Positions 21,028 to 34,365 are shown, counted from the first letter of the stretch. The stretch is DNA of 64,000 bases from Siphlonurus alternatus (GCA_949825025.1 OX463786.1:8295094-8359093); one strand, 5' to 3'. Made by a program: numbers and translations. The notes: a model not told the origin generated them from the sequence alone.

Positions 21028-22140
21028 GATTCAAATTTGTCAGATATTTACTTAAAAAAATAAAATCTGACATAACGGTGATTATTTTCATTGTTAAAGA
21101 AAAGAAATTCATTTTTCGTCCCATAGAATACAAACATTTTTTGTATGAGATTTTCTTTGATTTCTTTTTAATATTATTTATTTGCTGTACTATTTTTTTT
21201 TTTTTAAAAATAATGTACTTATTTGTATTTTAATTGTAAATTTAAATTATTTATTTATATTTCTGTATTTTTTATGATATTGTTTATATTATGTGAATAT
21301 GTATGTATAATTTATTACATAATTTATTAAAAAGATTAATTAATTACAGTTAAAATACTGCATTAATGAAATATAAACTATTAGCACAACTTATTTATTA
21401 GTGCCATATTTGTTATTAATTTTCTATAATGTAAATTAATACATTTTCAATTTTTTTTTTCTTAAAAATTATAAAGCCATGTACATCGAATTGAATTTGA
21501 CTTATAATTATGGCTTAATTTTTATTAATTCCTATTTTTTTATGTAATTTATTTAAAAAAATGAAAATTGATGCAGTATAATTTGATGATGTTATATATC
21601 TGTGATTTTAATTTAATGAATGTATTTTTAATTAATGGTTCCTATAACATATTCTTGTATTTTCTTCTATCACAAAATTGTTCTATTAAAAAAAAAATTA
21701 GCACTTTTCTCCACTCATAATAAAATTTAATTAATTAAAAAATATGGTCAGTATATATTTATATAATAATTATGTATTTAAAGAATGGGATGCCCATATA
21801 AGTCAATGTTATTTGACGATTATTTTCTGAAAAAGTTGTAAATTGAAAATTTTGTGGCAGCTTTTAATATTTCTTGGCTTAATGTCTGCAATAGAAAATA
21901 ATATCAATGAAATTACTACAGTGTATTTTAAACACATACACACAAAAATAGCCTAAAAATTCAATGTGCCATGTTATTGGTAAATTAAATGTGTCATAAT
22001 AATTGTAAAAGATGAAGTATACATATTTAAAATAATCATATTGATTTAATCTCCATGTTATTGCAAAATTTTGATTAATTGTGTAAAATTATCGTGCTTG
22101 ATCAGCAAAACTTTAATCTGCCGTTATGTTTTTTTATATA
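21028..22140 (+). other. Presumed 3' UTR and downstream AT-rich DNA
   Basis: Follows the cytokine stop codon. AATAAA strings occur at 21059-21064 and 21719-21724. TTATTTATT nonamers, the core of AU-rich mRNA instability elements, occur at 21174, 21248 and 21391. In DNA this AT-rich such strings arise by chance, so neither the poly(A) site nor the AREs are proven. Confidence 0.4.
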
Positions 22141-22460
22141 ATGGAGTATCGACCTCAATTTTTTTATTGCAGAAATGGATAGAGGGTGAAAAAGTTATAC
22201 TACCCTGATTTTTTTCAGATTTTTTAGAGCCCGGAAACTATTTTTAACAAAATATTGAAAGTTCTTTTTGTGATGTCTCGAGACGCCGCTCCTTAAGAAA
22301 AAGATAGGACTTGCCGCCTCGTGACGTCATAAAACGGACTTTCAATATTTTTTTAAAATACTTCCCGGGCTCTAAAAAATCTGAAAAAAATCAGGGTAGC
22401 ATAGCTTTTCATCCTCTATCCATTTCTGCAATAAAAAGAAATGAGATCGATGCTCCGTTC
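22141..22460. mobile_element. 320-bp foldback element, ATGGAGTAT subfamily
   Basis: ATGGAGTATCGACCTCAATT to GAGATCGATGCTCCGT. The arms share all family blocks; the loop has TGATGTCTCGAGACGCCGC on one side and CGTGACGTCA on the other. It lies about 1.1 kb downstream of the cytokine stop. Confidence 0.85.
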
Positions 22461-23335
22461 TGACATAATAAGATATTTAAGAAATAATACATCAACAATT
22501 GAGCATTTTAATCAATGTAAATTATGATATTTAAGTTAATTAAATTTCATCAATTTACACTTTAAATTAAATAATTTCTCAATTTAATATACAATAATCG
22601 AATCTAATTTGCATTGAAATATATACAAAATAGATCTCAAAGTAATGTATATTTAATTATTTCAAAATATGCAAATATAATCAAAATTTAGTGTTTTAAT
22701 TTGTATTGATTGAATATGAAATTCAAGTAACTAATAAGATTTCTTTTTTTTTTAAGTTATTTACCGTCAATGCAAAAGCTAAAATACATGTCAACTTATA
22801 TCAATTAAAATGTATCAATAATGAAGCTCATTATTATCATTTACATATTTGTTTGGTGTAAGAATTCAATTTCAAACAAATTGATATTTAAGTTCTGTAT
22901 TTCATCAATTTTTGCACATTTTAATTATAAAATTCAACGAAAATACATAAATTAATTAAATAATTTGTATGAAATTCCTAATCTTGTAATTTAATGAATG
23001 TTTTTCATATTACAAAAATCATTGTCTATTATTACTATACATACAGTATAAATGCAGCTATCTATTATAAATGTATTAGTATTAATTAAAAAAAATCAAT
23101 GTTAGAATTAAATATTGTTGTTAATGACATGCAATAATTATGAATCCTATAATATAATATAGTAATTAAAAAATTCAAATCTTAAAAGTTAAATTTTAAT
23201 AATTCAAAAAGTCTTCACTTCTTTTTTTATATGCCCACATGTTGGCGTTTAAGCCATTCTACTTCTAGCAAGTTAATATAAAAAGGATTCTTTCTATTCT
23301 CTTTTCATGTTGTCAAGCAAAAAATCAAGTTCTGC
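22461..23335. other. AT-rich intergenic stretch
   Basis: Almost pure AT-rich sequence with dense stops; no repeat family or gene was recognised. Confidence 0.55.
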
Positions 23336-23398
23336 ATTTAAGGTAGAGATAATATGAATCAGCTGTTTTGACGTAGTCCTCTTTGATTATCTTTATCT
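23336..23398. repeat. Solo arm of a TTAA-type foldback
   Basis: TTTAAGGTAGAGATAAT, CAGCTGTTTTGACGTAGTCC and TCTTTGATTA match the terminal arm of the element at 33012-33394 (complement of TTAATCAAAGAGGAT ... TATCTCTACCTTAA). Only one arm is present here. Confidence 0.6.
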
Positions 23399-23426
23399 TA
23401 ATGCAGAGCATCTAAAATAGATGTCC

Positions 23427-23737
23427 ATGGGAGTAACGACCTCATTTTTTTTTATTGCAGAAATGGATAGAGGGTGAAAAGTTATGCTACCCTGATTTTT
23501 TTCAGATTTTTTAGAGCCCGGCAACCATTTTTTAAAAATTATTGTAAGTGCATTAAAAGTGCCGCCTCTCTTAATAAAAGATAGGACCCAAAAGGGACGT
23601 GGATTCGAACCCGACCTCGCCAAAACTTTTTAGCAATACTTCCCGGTCCCTAAAAAATCTGAAAAAAATCAGAGTAACATAACTTTTCATCCTCTATCCA
23701 TTTCTGCTATAAAAAATTTTGAGGTCGATATTCCATT
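23427..23737. mobile_element. 320-bp foldback element with B-box-like loop
   Basis: ATGGGAGTAACGACCTCA to TTGAGGTCGATATTCCAT with the usual arms. The loop differs from the CRE copies: it has GGGACGTGGATTCGAACCCG, which contains a GATTCGAACCC string like the internal B box of tRNA genes. The same loop type occurs at 24701, 28280, 50130 and 57003. Confidence 0.8.
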
Positions 23738-24261
23738 GTCTTGATGAATATAGGGGGGTGATTTCAGTCGCGTCCGAAACATCGTTTTCTCAAGATCGAA
23801 TCTTTGTTCACGTGCCCCCTGGTTCCGACTAAACGACTGAGAAGAAAATGCCCATGGCAAGCCGTCAAGAGAGAAGAAACTGCCCGACACAAGTTTTATA
23901 ATTCAAAAGTAGTAAAATTTTATCCTCGTTTGAAATAATATTAGAAATATTAATTATAATTATTGTAAATTATTAATTAAGACTGCATTCTTTTTTTTAA
24001 ATGTTGTAAAAAAATTACATAACTATATATTATGAAAATAATAATGTTACATTAAACTAAAAAGCCAAAGCTTTTTCAAATATAAAAAATACCTTCTGTT
24101 TTATTTATTTTTTTTCTTACCCAAATTTAATATAAATCTCAAATTGATTTATGATATTATCGATATAATATAATTCAAGACAGTTAATTCAGAATTAGAG
24201 GCATGATTTTTTTTTTACTACAATAATTAAAAATTTGTTCGACAAAATTAAAAAAATGAAA
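23738..24261. other. GC-richer islet, then AT-rich DNA
   Basis: About 23752-23893 is clearly GC-richer than its surroundings and open on the minus strand for about 60 codons, but the translation resembles no family I know. The rest is AT-rich with no signal. Confidence 0.35.
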
Positions 24262-24597
24262 TTAAGGGCCACCAACACCAATGTTAAAAAAATCCCTCAC
24301 ACAAAAATTATGAAAAAAATTAAAAATGTTCTCCTCAGTAGCTAAAATATCAGGTACACAAATTCGATCTAGTTTTTGAGTTATGAATTTTTAAAGTTGA
24401 CTAATTTAACATGGGATTTCCATTTCTCCATGTTAAAGTAGTCAACTTTAAAAATTCATAACTCAAAAACTAGATTGAATTTGTATACCTGATATTTTAG
24501 CTACTGATAGGGGGTGTAGAGGAGACTATTTTAATTTTTTTTCATAACTTTTGTGAGGGATTTTTTTTAACATTGGTGGCGTTACCTTACCCTTAAA
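24262..24597. mobile_element. TTAA-flanked foldback element, 336 bp
   Basis: TTAAGGGCCACCAACACCAA at the left and CATTGGTGGC...CCCTTAA at the right. The arms are nearly perfect over about 150 bp (for example AAGTTGACTAATTTAACATG against CATGTTAAAGTAGTCAACTT). No coding capacity. Confidence 0.85.
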
Positions 24598-24700
24598 AAA
24601 AAATAATTAGTTTATTCCTATTTTTCTATCAAGGATTTCTTTTAGAGTAATATTTTAAAATTGAAATATTGTTTAATTAACAAAAATTTGAAGAACTATA

Positions 24701-25001
24701 ATAAAGTACCGACGTCAAAATTTTCAAAATGGATATAATAGAGGGTGAAAAGTTATGCTACTCTGAGTTTTTCCAACTTTTTTAGAGCCCGGGAAGTGTT
24801 TTGCTAAAATGTTTTGCCGAAGTCGGGTTCAAACCCACGCCCCTTTAGGTACTATCTTTTTATTAGGAGAAGCGTAACTTTCTCTGTACATTCATTAATT
24901 TTTTAAAAAATAATTCTCGGAGTCTGAAAAATCAAGAGTAGCGTAACTTTGTACGCTCTATCCATTTCTGCAATAAAAATATTTGAGGTCATATACTCCA
25001 T
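24701..25001. mobile_element. 320-bp foldback element with B-box-like loop
   Basis: Degenerate left end (AAAGTACCGACGTCAA) and right end TTTGAGGTCATATACTCCAT. The loop has GGGTTCAAACCCACGCCCCT (B-box-like). The left arm has lost part of the TTGCAGAAATGG block. Confidence 0.75.
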
Positions 25002-25131
25002 TGCAATATTAAAAAAAAAAATCAATGCTAGCTATGAAAAAGTGCCGCATTAATCTCTACATCGAATCTATGTTGCAAAGAAAAAGAGACATACTTTAAA
25101 TTCATTATATTTTAAATTATATTGGGGGGCA

Positions 25132-25302
25132 TTCACAAAGCACTTTAACACCCACTTTAGCGTCAATTTTTATCCCTGGTGCTAAACTATAGGTTAACAG
25201 GTTAGGCTTAACATGGTTAGTTGGTTTAGCACCATGTTTAGCACCAGGGATAAAAATCGAGGCTAAACTGGGAGTTAAAGTGCTTTGTGAATGCCCCCCA
25301 TT
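25132..25302. mobile_element. Short palindromic element, GGGGGGCATTCACAAAG ends
   Basis: TTGGGGGGCATTCACAAAGC at the left is mirrored by GCTTTGTGAATGCCCCCCA. The arms continue through CACTTTAAC and TTTTTATCCCTGGTGCTAAAC. A related copy at 32986 is interrupted by another element. It abuts the MITE that follows. Confidence 0.85.
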
Positions 25303-25312
25303 GTCTTCTGTA

Positions 25313-25584
25313 ATGGAGGCTTCAAGTGTTCCCCGGCGGGAAAATGTTCTCCATAAGTCTCCATGTTAGAAAATTTAAACTTTTTTATCTCAATTAAAGC
25401 AATTGATTTATTGAAAATATCACCTACTTCCTCATTTAGAGATCTTCTGGTAATGAATCAAGAGCTTAATTCTTAATTTTCCACTAAAAAATTTCTTTGT
25501 TGCCAAAAAAGCGATTTCAAGTACTTTTTTTTACATAGGTTTAGATAGGACGGTGGAAACACCGCAAAATCAGCTGGCTCCATT
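25313..25584. mobile_element. MITE with GAGGCTTCAAGT ends (copy 3)
   Basis: TGGAGGCTTCAAGTGTTCCC at the left; the interior matches the 7922 copy (CCCCGGCGGGAAAA, TCTCCATGTTAGAAAATTT, ATAGGACGGT). The right end is degraded (CAGCTGGCTCCATT instead of CAGCTGACTTGAAGCC). Confidence 0.75.
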
Positions 25585-27109
<1,525 letters not shown>

Positions 27110-27110
<1 letters not shown>

Positions 27111-27240
27111 AAAAAAAAAAAAAATTAAAGCCTCTAAATGCACTCTTAAGATCTTGCTGCAAAAACATGTGACGTCATAGTCATGCAAATATTTAGCACT
27201 CAACAAGCTTCATGACTATAATGACGTTACAGCTTCTTTT
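27110..27240. repeat. Dispersed CRE-containing repeat, copy 2
   Basis: AAGCCTCTAAATG, CTGCAAAAACATGTGACGTC, ATAGTCATGCAAATATTTAG, then CATGACTATAATGACGTTA. It has the same order as 16150-16255, including a TGACGTCATAGTCATG / CATGACTATAATGACG inverted pair. Confidence 0.45.
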
Positions 27241-27845
27241 CCCTGAGAGTGTTAATTAAAGACGGAAAAAAAAAATGAACAATTCATAACTAGATATCCT
27301 CTGATTAAAATATAATAAATTTTATTATATTGTAATCATGAATATAACCTTCACTCGTCAAATTATCTTAATAATAGATATCCTCTATTCTATATGTAAT
27401 TACTAATTAAAAATTTCATGTATTTTTGTACATACAGTACGTTTGAGCTATCTGAAAGTTATACAATTAGAATTTTATATAATGCGCCACACATCAAGTT
27501 TTTAGACTTTGTAAAGTTATAAAATATATCAGTTATATTCTAATTTAGCTCTAAAGCTAAGTCCTATATATAAGTAAATTAATGTTTAATAAATAAGTTG
27601 TATTTAAATTTGCTTTATAAAAGTATATCAGATAAAATATTTTTAACATTTTGGAGATGTATATAAGTTGATAATTTTGGTGAAATACTGCATGATCTGT
27701 AACTATTTTTGAAAAGGAATATGTCATTCATTTTAAATATAGCCAAACATTTCTATCCATTAAAATTCTATAATCAATGCCATGGAATCATTGAAGAGGT
27801 TCAGTTATACAGTACGTATATATATTAATTATTTACATTTCATAA
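27241..27845. other. AT-rich intergenic stretch
   Basis: Nothing recognisable was seen here. Confidence 0.5.
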
Positions 27846-28207
27846 CCGGGCACTTGACGCAGTGGTATACGCCTCTGATTCGTAATCGGATGGTCGTGAG
27901 TTCGATCCCAGCCATGCACCGCCAAACTTTTCACAAGTGGCGGTTGCTAATGAACACCCACTCGTGCATCCGGGAGATGATTGATGGCATCCTCCATCAA
28001 TTGCCGACCATCCTGACTGAGGTTTCCATAGTTTCCTCAGTTACAACCAGGCGAATGCTGGGATGGATTGCTTATTAGGCCATGGCCGCCCTGGTTTGGA
28101 AGGGACCCACAAAAGTAGTGTCTAAGAAGAGCCGGGAGGTTAAATTCAGTCACTTAATTGTTACCCTATACTATAATAGGGTTCAGTTGAGAAGCTAAAA
28201 AAAATAA
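27846..28207 (+). mobile_element. tRNA-headed SINE (Thr-like head)
   Basis: The first ~75 bases look like a tRNA: an A-box-like TGACGCAGTGGTATACGCC, an anticodon-loop-like CTGATTCGTAATCGG (CGT, Thr), and the B box GGTCGTGAGTTCGATCCC. A body with CCAAACTTTTCACAAGTGGC and a CCTGACTGAGGTTTCCA...TTTCCTCAGT block follows, then an A-rich tail near 28197. The CTGAGG / CCTCAG central block also occurs in the 5S-headed SINEs of this window. It is a Pol III retroposon rather than a functional tRNA gene: the acceptor stem does not close and a body and tail follow. Confidence 0.8.
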
Positions 28208-28279
28208 TTTATATGTAATAATAAATTTTTAATTTATTACTGCTCTATTATTTTTATAAGATATCCCGCTGGATAACCT

Positions 28280-28590
28280 TATGCAAAGAGGTTACCAAAT
28301 TATGTTATTTTGATTTTTTTTTTTCAGATTTTTTAGAGACCAGAAAGTATTGCTAAAAATTTAAGCAAAGTTCAGGTTTGAACCCACGCCCCTTATAGTT
28401 CTTATCCTTAATAGTTTATTAAGAAATGACGCCTTTAAAGACGCCTGCTCTCTCTGTTCTTTCAATAATTTTTGACAAATAGTTCCCTGATTAAAAATTC
28501 TGAAAAAATCATAGGTCGAGCATTATAAATTTGGTACCCTCCTTTCATTAGTTCTTCTATATTATTTTTTCATTCAGGTTGTCAATTAGA
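28280..28590. mobile_element. Degenerate 320-bp foldback with B-box-like loop
   Basis: GGTTACCAAATTATG and TTCAGATTTTTTAGAGACC arm blocks are mirrored by GGTACCCTCCTTTCATT at the right. The loop has CAGGTTTGAACCCACGCCCC. The outer ends are eroded. Confidence 0.7.
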
Positions 28591-28599
28591 AAAAGGAGA

Positions 28600-28990
28600 A
28601 GGACATTCAATTGGGTTATTATGCACTTTTTATGTATGAATACTTTGGTGTTGAGGGCTGGTTGCCTACCTAAAGGCAATTTAATCGGAGGTCAAAGTTC
28701 AAAGGTCACTCAAGGTCACCCTATGGAACTTTTTTTTGGGTACCGCCGCCAAAAATGATCAAAAAGAGGTTCTGTGCCAGTACTGAAAATTTCAGGATTG
28801 TATCGTTAATAGCCCGTTTTTACTGATATTTGGTCGTTAGTTCCCTAGCTAACCCGCAAGGCGTGGAGATTAACAAGGCTGCAAATGGACACTTCATCGA
28901 GGCAGTTCTACTCTATATAACCCTTGCGTAATGAGGCTGTTGATCACAACAAATATATGTTTGACGTTTTAAAATTTTACAGCAAATTGT
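28600..28990. other. GC-richer segment with a cluster of AGGTCA half-sites
   Basis: Unusually GC-balanced for the window, without a convincing open frame. It contains the AGGTCA cluster described separately and a CTATATAAC string at 28914. It may be an old mobile element or a regulatory segment; I recognise no family. Confidence 0.35.
28689..28718 (+). promoter_or_regulatory. Four nuclear-receptor half-sites (DR1-DR1-DR4)
   Basis: AGGTCA (28689), AGTTCA (28696), AGGTCA (28703) and AGGTCA (28713) lie in the same orientation with spacers of 1, 1 and 4 bases. Such direct repeats match consensus sites of RXR-partnered nuclear receptors. No target gene is nearby. Confidence 0.35.
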
Positions 28991-29327
28991 CCATAAAAAT
29001 TTCCTAGGTACATTATATATTTATATTTTTTTTTTCCCTTAAAAAAAGAGATTTGGATCAACACAACGATTATGTATTGGGTACTACATAATCATTGGAA
29101 TGATATAGATTTAATTACTGATTTTTAACAGGTAGAATTGTATACAATTAAGCTATAGGAAATTTAAAACGAGACTTTGAGGAAATTATCAACAACAAAA
29201 TTTAATCATGCTGAAAAAAAGAAAAGGGTCTCCCTTTTCGTCATTGACACCTTAAGTGTCCCCCCCCCCTCACACACACCTATTAGATTACGCTATTTTT
29301 TTTTTTTTTTTTACAAGGATACACCCC

Positions 29328-29530
29328 TAAGAGCTTATAGCTCGCGGCGGGGTACTGGTTAGGGATAAGGTAGGGAACGGATTAAGCATGGCACATTCAT
29401 ACTCAGACTCTTTGGACATTACCTTGGTCCATTGATAAAAATTAGAGGTCCTAACTGAGAAGTTTTTACGGTTCCCTCAGTCTTACCTCAGTAGCCGTAC
29501 TAGCCGTGCTACTCTTTCCAGTCTTTCCCT
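29328..29530 (-). mobile_element. SINE fragment (5S-SINE family body/tail)
   Basis: AAGAGCTTATAGCTCGCGGC, GGGGTACTGGTTAGGGATAA and the later AGAAGTTTTTACGGTTCCC...CTCAGT block match the minus-strand SINE at 46018-46420 (AAGAGCTTACAGCTCGCGGC ...). The head is missing. Confidence 0.6.
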
Positions 29531-30967
29531 AACTAGCTCTTTTAGTCATAACTATTACACCCCGCCTAGCTCGAGCTCATATATCAAATACACAAAATGT
29601 ACTTGTTCTATATTATGAATGCCAAATATTTTTCACAGTGTAGAAGTTGAGATCTGGTTGAGACAGCGATATATTACTCAAGGTTGTCACCATGTGACGT
29701 CACAAATAAATCTTGTGGTGCTCCAATTAGTTCGTAACTTGCTCGCTAGAGGGAAGCACGTACTTCATTCTGTGAATCAAGTTATGTCTAGCGCGAAACC
29801 AACCTATATTTCTTGGTAATATCTTTGCATATTAAAATACTCATATGTGAAGGTAAAAGAATAAATTATGGTAATCATTTTTCTTGTTCGCTGACTCAAA
29901 AGACAATAGTAAAAAAAAATATATGTATTATAAAAAATGACATAATACTTGCATGGCTTTTTTATAAATATAAACTGACGACTTTTTGTTGGAATTTCTT
30001 TCTTATTTTTTGGAGAAGTATTTAAATTTATGGTTCTAAAAAAATATTATCAATAATTTTTTGTTGATTTTGTATTTCTTTTGGATTGATTTAGTTTCTT
30101 AATAAATTAAAAATTAAACTGCTTCAGAATTATTGAAGTTATCTTTTTAATGTTAATTTAAATATTTTATAAAAAAAAATGTAATTATAACAAGATAATT
30201 GAATTAAAATACAATAAAAATATTTACAACAATTTAATTATATTTTATTTAGTAAAAATATCATTAAAAAGTACATAAAAATATTAAATTATTTTCAAAT
30301 ATTTGGTGTTATTTGCATTAAAAAATTGTAATTTTACTAAACATTTAGTTTTTTTTTAAAAATGTCGATACATTAATTACATAATGTGCTTTTTTTAAAA
30401 AATACTACCTGAAAATGAAATTCTGCTGATTCGTAATTCTTATAATTTTTCTCTATATAACGATAATAATTTGAATTAAGTTTTTGTACAGAGAATTCAG
30501 ATACGAATATTCTATTACTCCCTTTTATAATGAACCCAAAATTATGTAATCAACGCTAATTTTGATGTAACTCCAGAAATCAATTTGAATCAATTTTACA
30601 AAATCTCCATTGTGTTAGTTATTATTGTGAGTGTGACTGTACCACGATACGACAGGAATGATGAAGTGCCGGGATAAAACAATAGGACTCCTAACATAGA
30701 GTGAAAACTTGGAGGACAAAACATGCAGGACGCTGGATAATAACTCAAGAGCCATCTATTGTCAGACATGTGAACTATGGGGAGCAAAATAAAAACGAGA
30801 TGCTGCATTTTAATAAAATTCTGTTTTTTTTTTTTCATTAATTTAGGGAGTTTACATGTAAGGGATGTTACTCGAAGGGAAAATTAATTAGGTGGCCTAT
30901 TAAAAAAAAAGCATTGATTAATTTTTGGTGCTCTACAGTAAAATGTTTATTCTTACAAGCTTAGAAA
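29531..30967. other. AT-rich intergenic stretch
   Basis: A GC-balanced patch at 29640-29815 contains a CRE-like TGACGTCA (about 29695). Another at 30600-30800 is open for 80 codons on the minus strand but has no recognisable product. The rest is AT-rich. Confidence 0.45.
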
Positions 30968-31384
30968 TTAAGGGCATTGGGTGTAGCACCGGTAGTTGGC
31001 AACACTGACGTATCTTCACCATGTTAATTTTTGATCATTGCTCCTCGGAGTAATTTTTATGCTAGAGCTAAGCTGATTGCTGTAGTATCAAGATAATTAG
31101 TAGCCCAAGTGCACAATTTGGCTAAATAAAGCCTGATTTAAAGAAAAGTATTTTTTTATATTTTAGAAAAATGCATGTAAATTTAAAAAAATACTAAAAT
31201 ATACTTTTCTTTAAATCAGGCTTTATTTAGCCAAATTGTGCACTTGGGCTACTAATTATCTTGATACTACAGCAATCAGCTTAGCTCTAGCATAAAAATT
31301 ACTCCGAGGAGCAAGGATAAAAAATTAACATGGTGAAGATACGTCAGTGTTGCCAACTACCGGTGCTACACCCAATGCCCTTAA
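30968..31384. mobile_element. TTAA-flanked near-perfect palindrome, 417 bp
   Basis: TTAAGGGCATTGGGTGTAGC is mirrored by GCTACACCCAATGCCCTTAA. The arms are about 190 bp each with only a few differences (for example GATCATTGCTCC versus the complement of GGAGCAAGGATA). A short AT-rich centre lies around 31160-31192. The near identity implies a recent insertion or ongoing arm correction. Confidence 0.9.
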
Positions 31385-31504
31385 CGCATGACAACTAGAT
31401 GGTTGAAAAAATATAACATTAAAAATTGCGAAAATATCTTCAACAGGAGATTAATAAAATTATTATTTAATAATGGTTTAATTTTTAATTGCAACTAATA
31501 GAAC

Positions 31505-31507
<3 letters not shown>

Positions 31508-31561
<54 letters not shown>
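31508..31561. repeat. (TA)n microsatellite
   Basis: About 26 TA units. Confidence 0.95.
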
Positions 31562-31567
<6 letters not shown>

Positions 31568-32985
31568 CAAAATAATATATAATTCTATTCATAAATTATA
31601 TGCATTGCTTTCAAACCAAGTTCTAGTATTCTTTATTATATGCCAAGTTCCTATATTATAACGTTGTGGAATTAGCTGGCGATCAGGACTCGTTTATATA
31701 CAGTATAGGGCTTTTGTACTTAATTTTCAGGATCCTCCCATAAACGCTGTGGCTTAATTAATAAGGGTCTCACAGGTGCATGATATTAATGTGATTAATG
31801 CACTATTAATTTATGACTATATTATAACGGTATAATATTTACTAATTAATTTTCTATATCTATACGTTGTAAATTTCGTGTTAAAAGTTCAAGTATTCAA
31901 GTTCTTTTTGGAATATTATCAACAAATTCTTAGTGAAAATTAACAAATTAAACAACATTTAATTTAGACATTTTAGATTTTTAAAATTAATACGTGAAAT
32001 ATATGAGCGAAAATTTTGAAAAACAGAACACCGAACATCACATCATTATGAAAGATTTATCTTAAATTGCAAAATGTATTGATGGATGTTACAGGCATTA
32101 TATACGTATTAAGTATATGTAGTGAAATGAACTGTTATTAAACTGTTTAAATAGCTTGATGTTCATCTTCTACATTTATTATATTATTTTATATTTCAAT
32201 ATAGGTAGTCTATATCCATTATACAGTCCATTAAATTTCTTCATTATACGTACGTATGACTATTGTGCCATAAAGAAATGATTTCATAATATGAAGTATA
32301 AAAAAAGAAAAGACAACAACATTGTAATAATATATAGAACAATTATATTTGAATGGATACTCAGATATATACTGGCATCAGGCAATCCTTGCGCACTCTG
32401 AGTAATGTTCGGTTATTGAATGAATATACTGATTAAAAACTTTAATTATTAATATAATTTTCAAAATTGTTTAGCAACAAATGAAACTTGATTTTAACAA
32501 ATTTTTTAAATAAATTATCTATATAGCATATTAATGTGATAAAAACATAAATTATTTTATGCAGCAATTTTTACAAAAAAAAATATAATAAAATAAATTT
32601 AATTAATAGAACTTGTAAATTTTTACGTTTAAAATTAATAGTAATTAATTTATCAGAAAGTTTGTCCGATCTTAATGCTCTAAAAATGAGTCAAGAAAAT
32701 AAAATTACATTATATTATATTATTATCGCCAGCACTTTCTCCTCATGTAGTCTACGTATAATAAACTCGTCTTATGTATAAAAAGGAACATAAATCAGCT
32801 ACAAGTTATATGTCTGCTACACCCTCAAACCATCCGTTACATTAACAGCTTGCCAATGTCTAATATATTGAGAAAATCCCTTGGGCAAATATATTGAGTA
32901 CACTTACTGCCAGAAATATCTGACAGTCTTTTAATTACAATGACAATGAATACATTTTTTTTTTTTTAGCCTGAGACAAAGGGGG
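31562..32985. other. AT-rich intergenic stretch
   Basis: No coding signal or known repeat was seen. Confidence 0.5.
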
Positions 32986-33600
32986 GCATTCACAAATCAC
33001 TTTAGCCCCACTTAAGGTTTTTACCAGCTGTTCGACATAATCCCCTTTGATTAACATGTAAACCTTAGCAAATTGATAAAAATTCTGAAATTTTTTGAGA
33101 GGCAGATATTAGTGCCTAAAAGCCATAGAAAAAATTTCAAAACAATTTAACGAACCGATTTTTGTTAATTAATTTTTTTAATTTTCAGCATAGGGCTTTC
33201 CCATAGAGATTCAAACAGAAAAATTAATTTAAAAAAATCGGCTCGTTTAATTGTTTTGAAATTTTTTCTATGGCTTTTAAGCATTAATATCTGCCTCTAA
33301 AAAAAAAATCAGAATTTTTGTCAATTTGCTAAGGTTTACATGTTAATCAAAGAGGATTACTTCGAACAGCTGTTCGACGTTATCTCTACCTTAAGCCTCG
33401 ATTTTTATCACGGGTAATAAACATGGTGCTAAACCAGGGGCTAAATATGATTCTAAAAAAATTGGTGCTAACAATTTATAATATATCTGCATTGCTTAGA
33501 ACCGATTTAGCCCACATTTTTATATAATAGTACAATAAATAATAAACAAATACCATATTTAGCCCCTGGTTTAGCAGTATTTTAAAATGTTATGCACTGG
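32986..33600. mobile_element. GGGGGGCATTCACAAA palindromic element, interrupted
   Basis: The left arm AAGGGGGGCATTCACAAATC, then CACTTTAGCCCCACTT, stops at 33011. It resumes after 33394 with AAGCCTCGATTTTTATCACG and GGTGCTAAACCAGGGGCTAA. By comparison with the copy at 25132, the block between is an insertion. The right end is eroded (CATATTTAGCCCCTGGTTTA...). Confidence 0.7.
33012..33394. mobile_element. TTAA-flanked foldback nested in another element
   Basis: TTAAGGTTTTTACCAGCTGTTCGAC at the left; GAACAGCTGTTCGACGTTATC...CCTTAA at the right. The arms include CTTTGATTAACATGTAAACC and its complement, and ATTGTTTTGAAATTTTTTCTATGG. TTAA is present at both borders, exactly where the outer element would read CACTTAAGCC. 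Confidence 0.8.
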
Positions 33601-34365
33601 GATAAAAATATTTATATGACTTTGATGGATGATCTAATGAAAACCGTTCAATTAATACACTTCATCGCTTTCTCATAAAATCTGTCACTTTAATATAATT
33701 ATGAATATAATTAATAATAAATTATTTATTGAACACAAAGACAGTGTATAAAATAGTTTATAAAATATAATAATACTCTAAAAAATAAATAAAAATATTT
33801 ATTTTATTATACATACATGTCATATTATACAAACACAAACATATTATACAGTATCAATATAAAATAAGAACACAGTACATATAAATTAATATTAGTATAT
33901 AATTATTATAGTTCCAATTTTTTAAAACATTTCTAAATTATGATACTATAATTAATACGACTGCATTATACAAAATTTCATTATGTATCCTTTAATATAC
34001 TCTGTATAAGCAGCTTATAAGACAGTTTACTACTTTTAAGATTTTAAGTACATAGACTTGAATAAGTAAAATAAACATGAATGAAATTACTACAATATAG
34101 AATTTGTACAAGAGAGAGGTAATAGACAGGAAGCCGAAATGACTCATTCACACTTGGGGTGGCACTTGACAAGACCCCTTAGACGACTTTGACACAGGTA
34201 CCGACACGTTCTTATATACGTGTTTTAACAAGTTACGCTCTCTCCAGCGTCTTATACGTGTGGTCTTTTGAGAAATGAAGACCCTCCACAGATTTTGCTA
34301 AAATAATTTAAACTTCCGCCGGCACGCACGCAAAAAATATAGCAAAAAATATAGCAAAAAATGTC
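33601..34365. other. AT-rich intergenic stretch
   Basis: A GC-balanced patch at 34120-34330 shows no open frame of note. The remainder is AT-rich and featureless. Confidence 0.45.

Noticed and set aside
27848..27920. Functional tRNA-Thr gene
   Set aside because: A and B boxes are present but the acceptor stem does not pair and a SINE body with A-rich tail follows.
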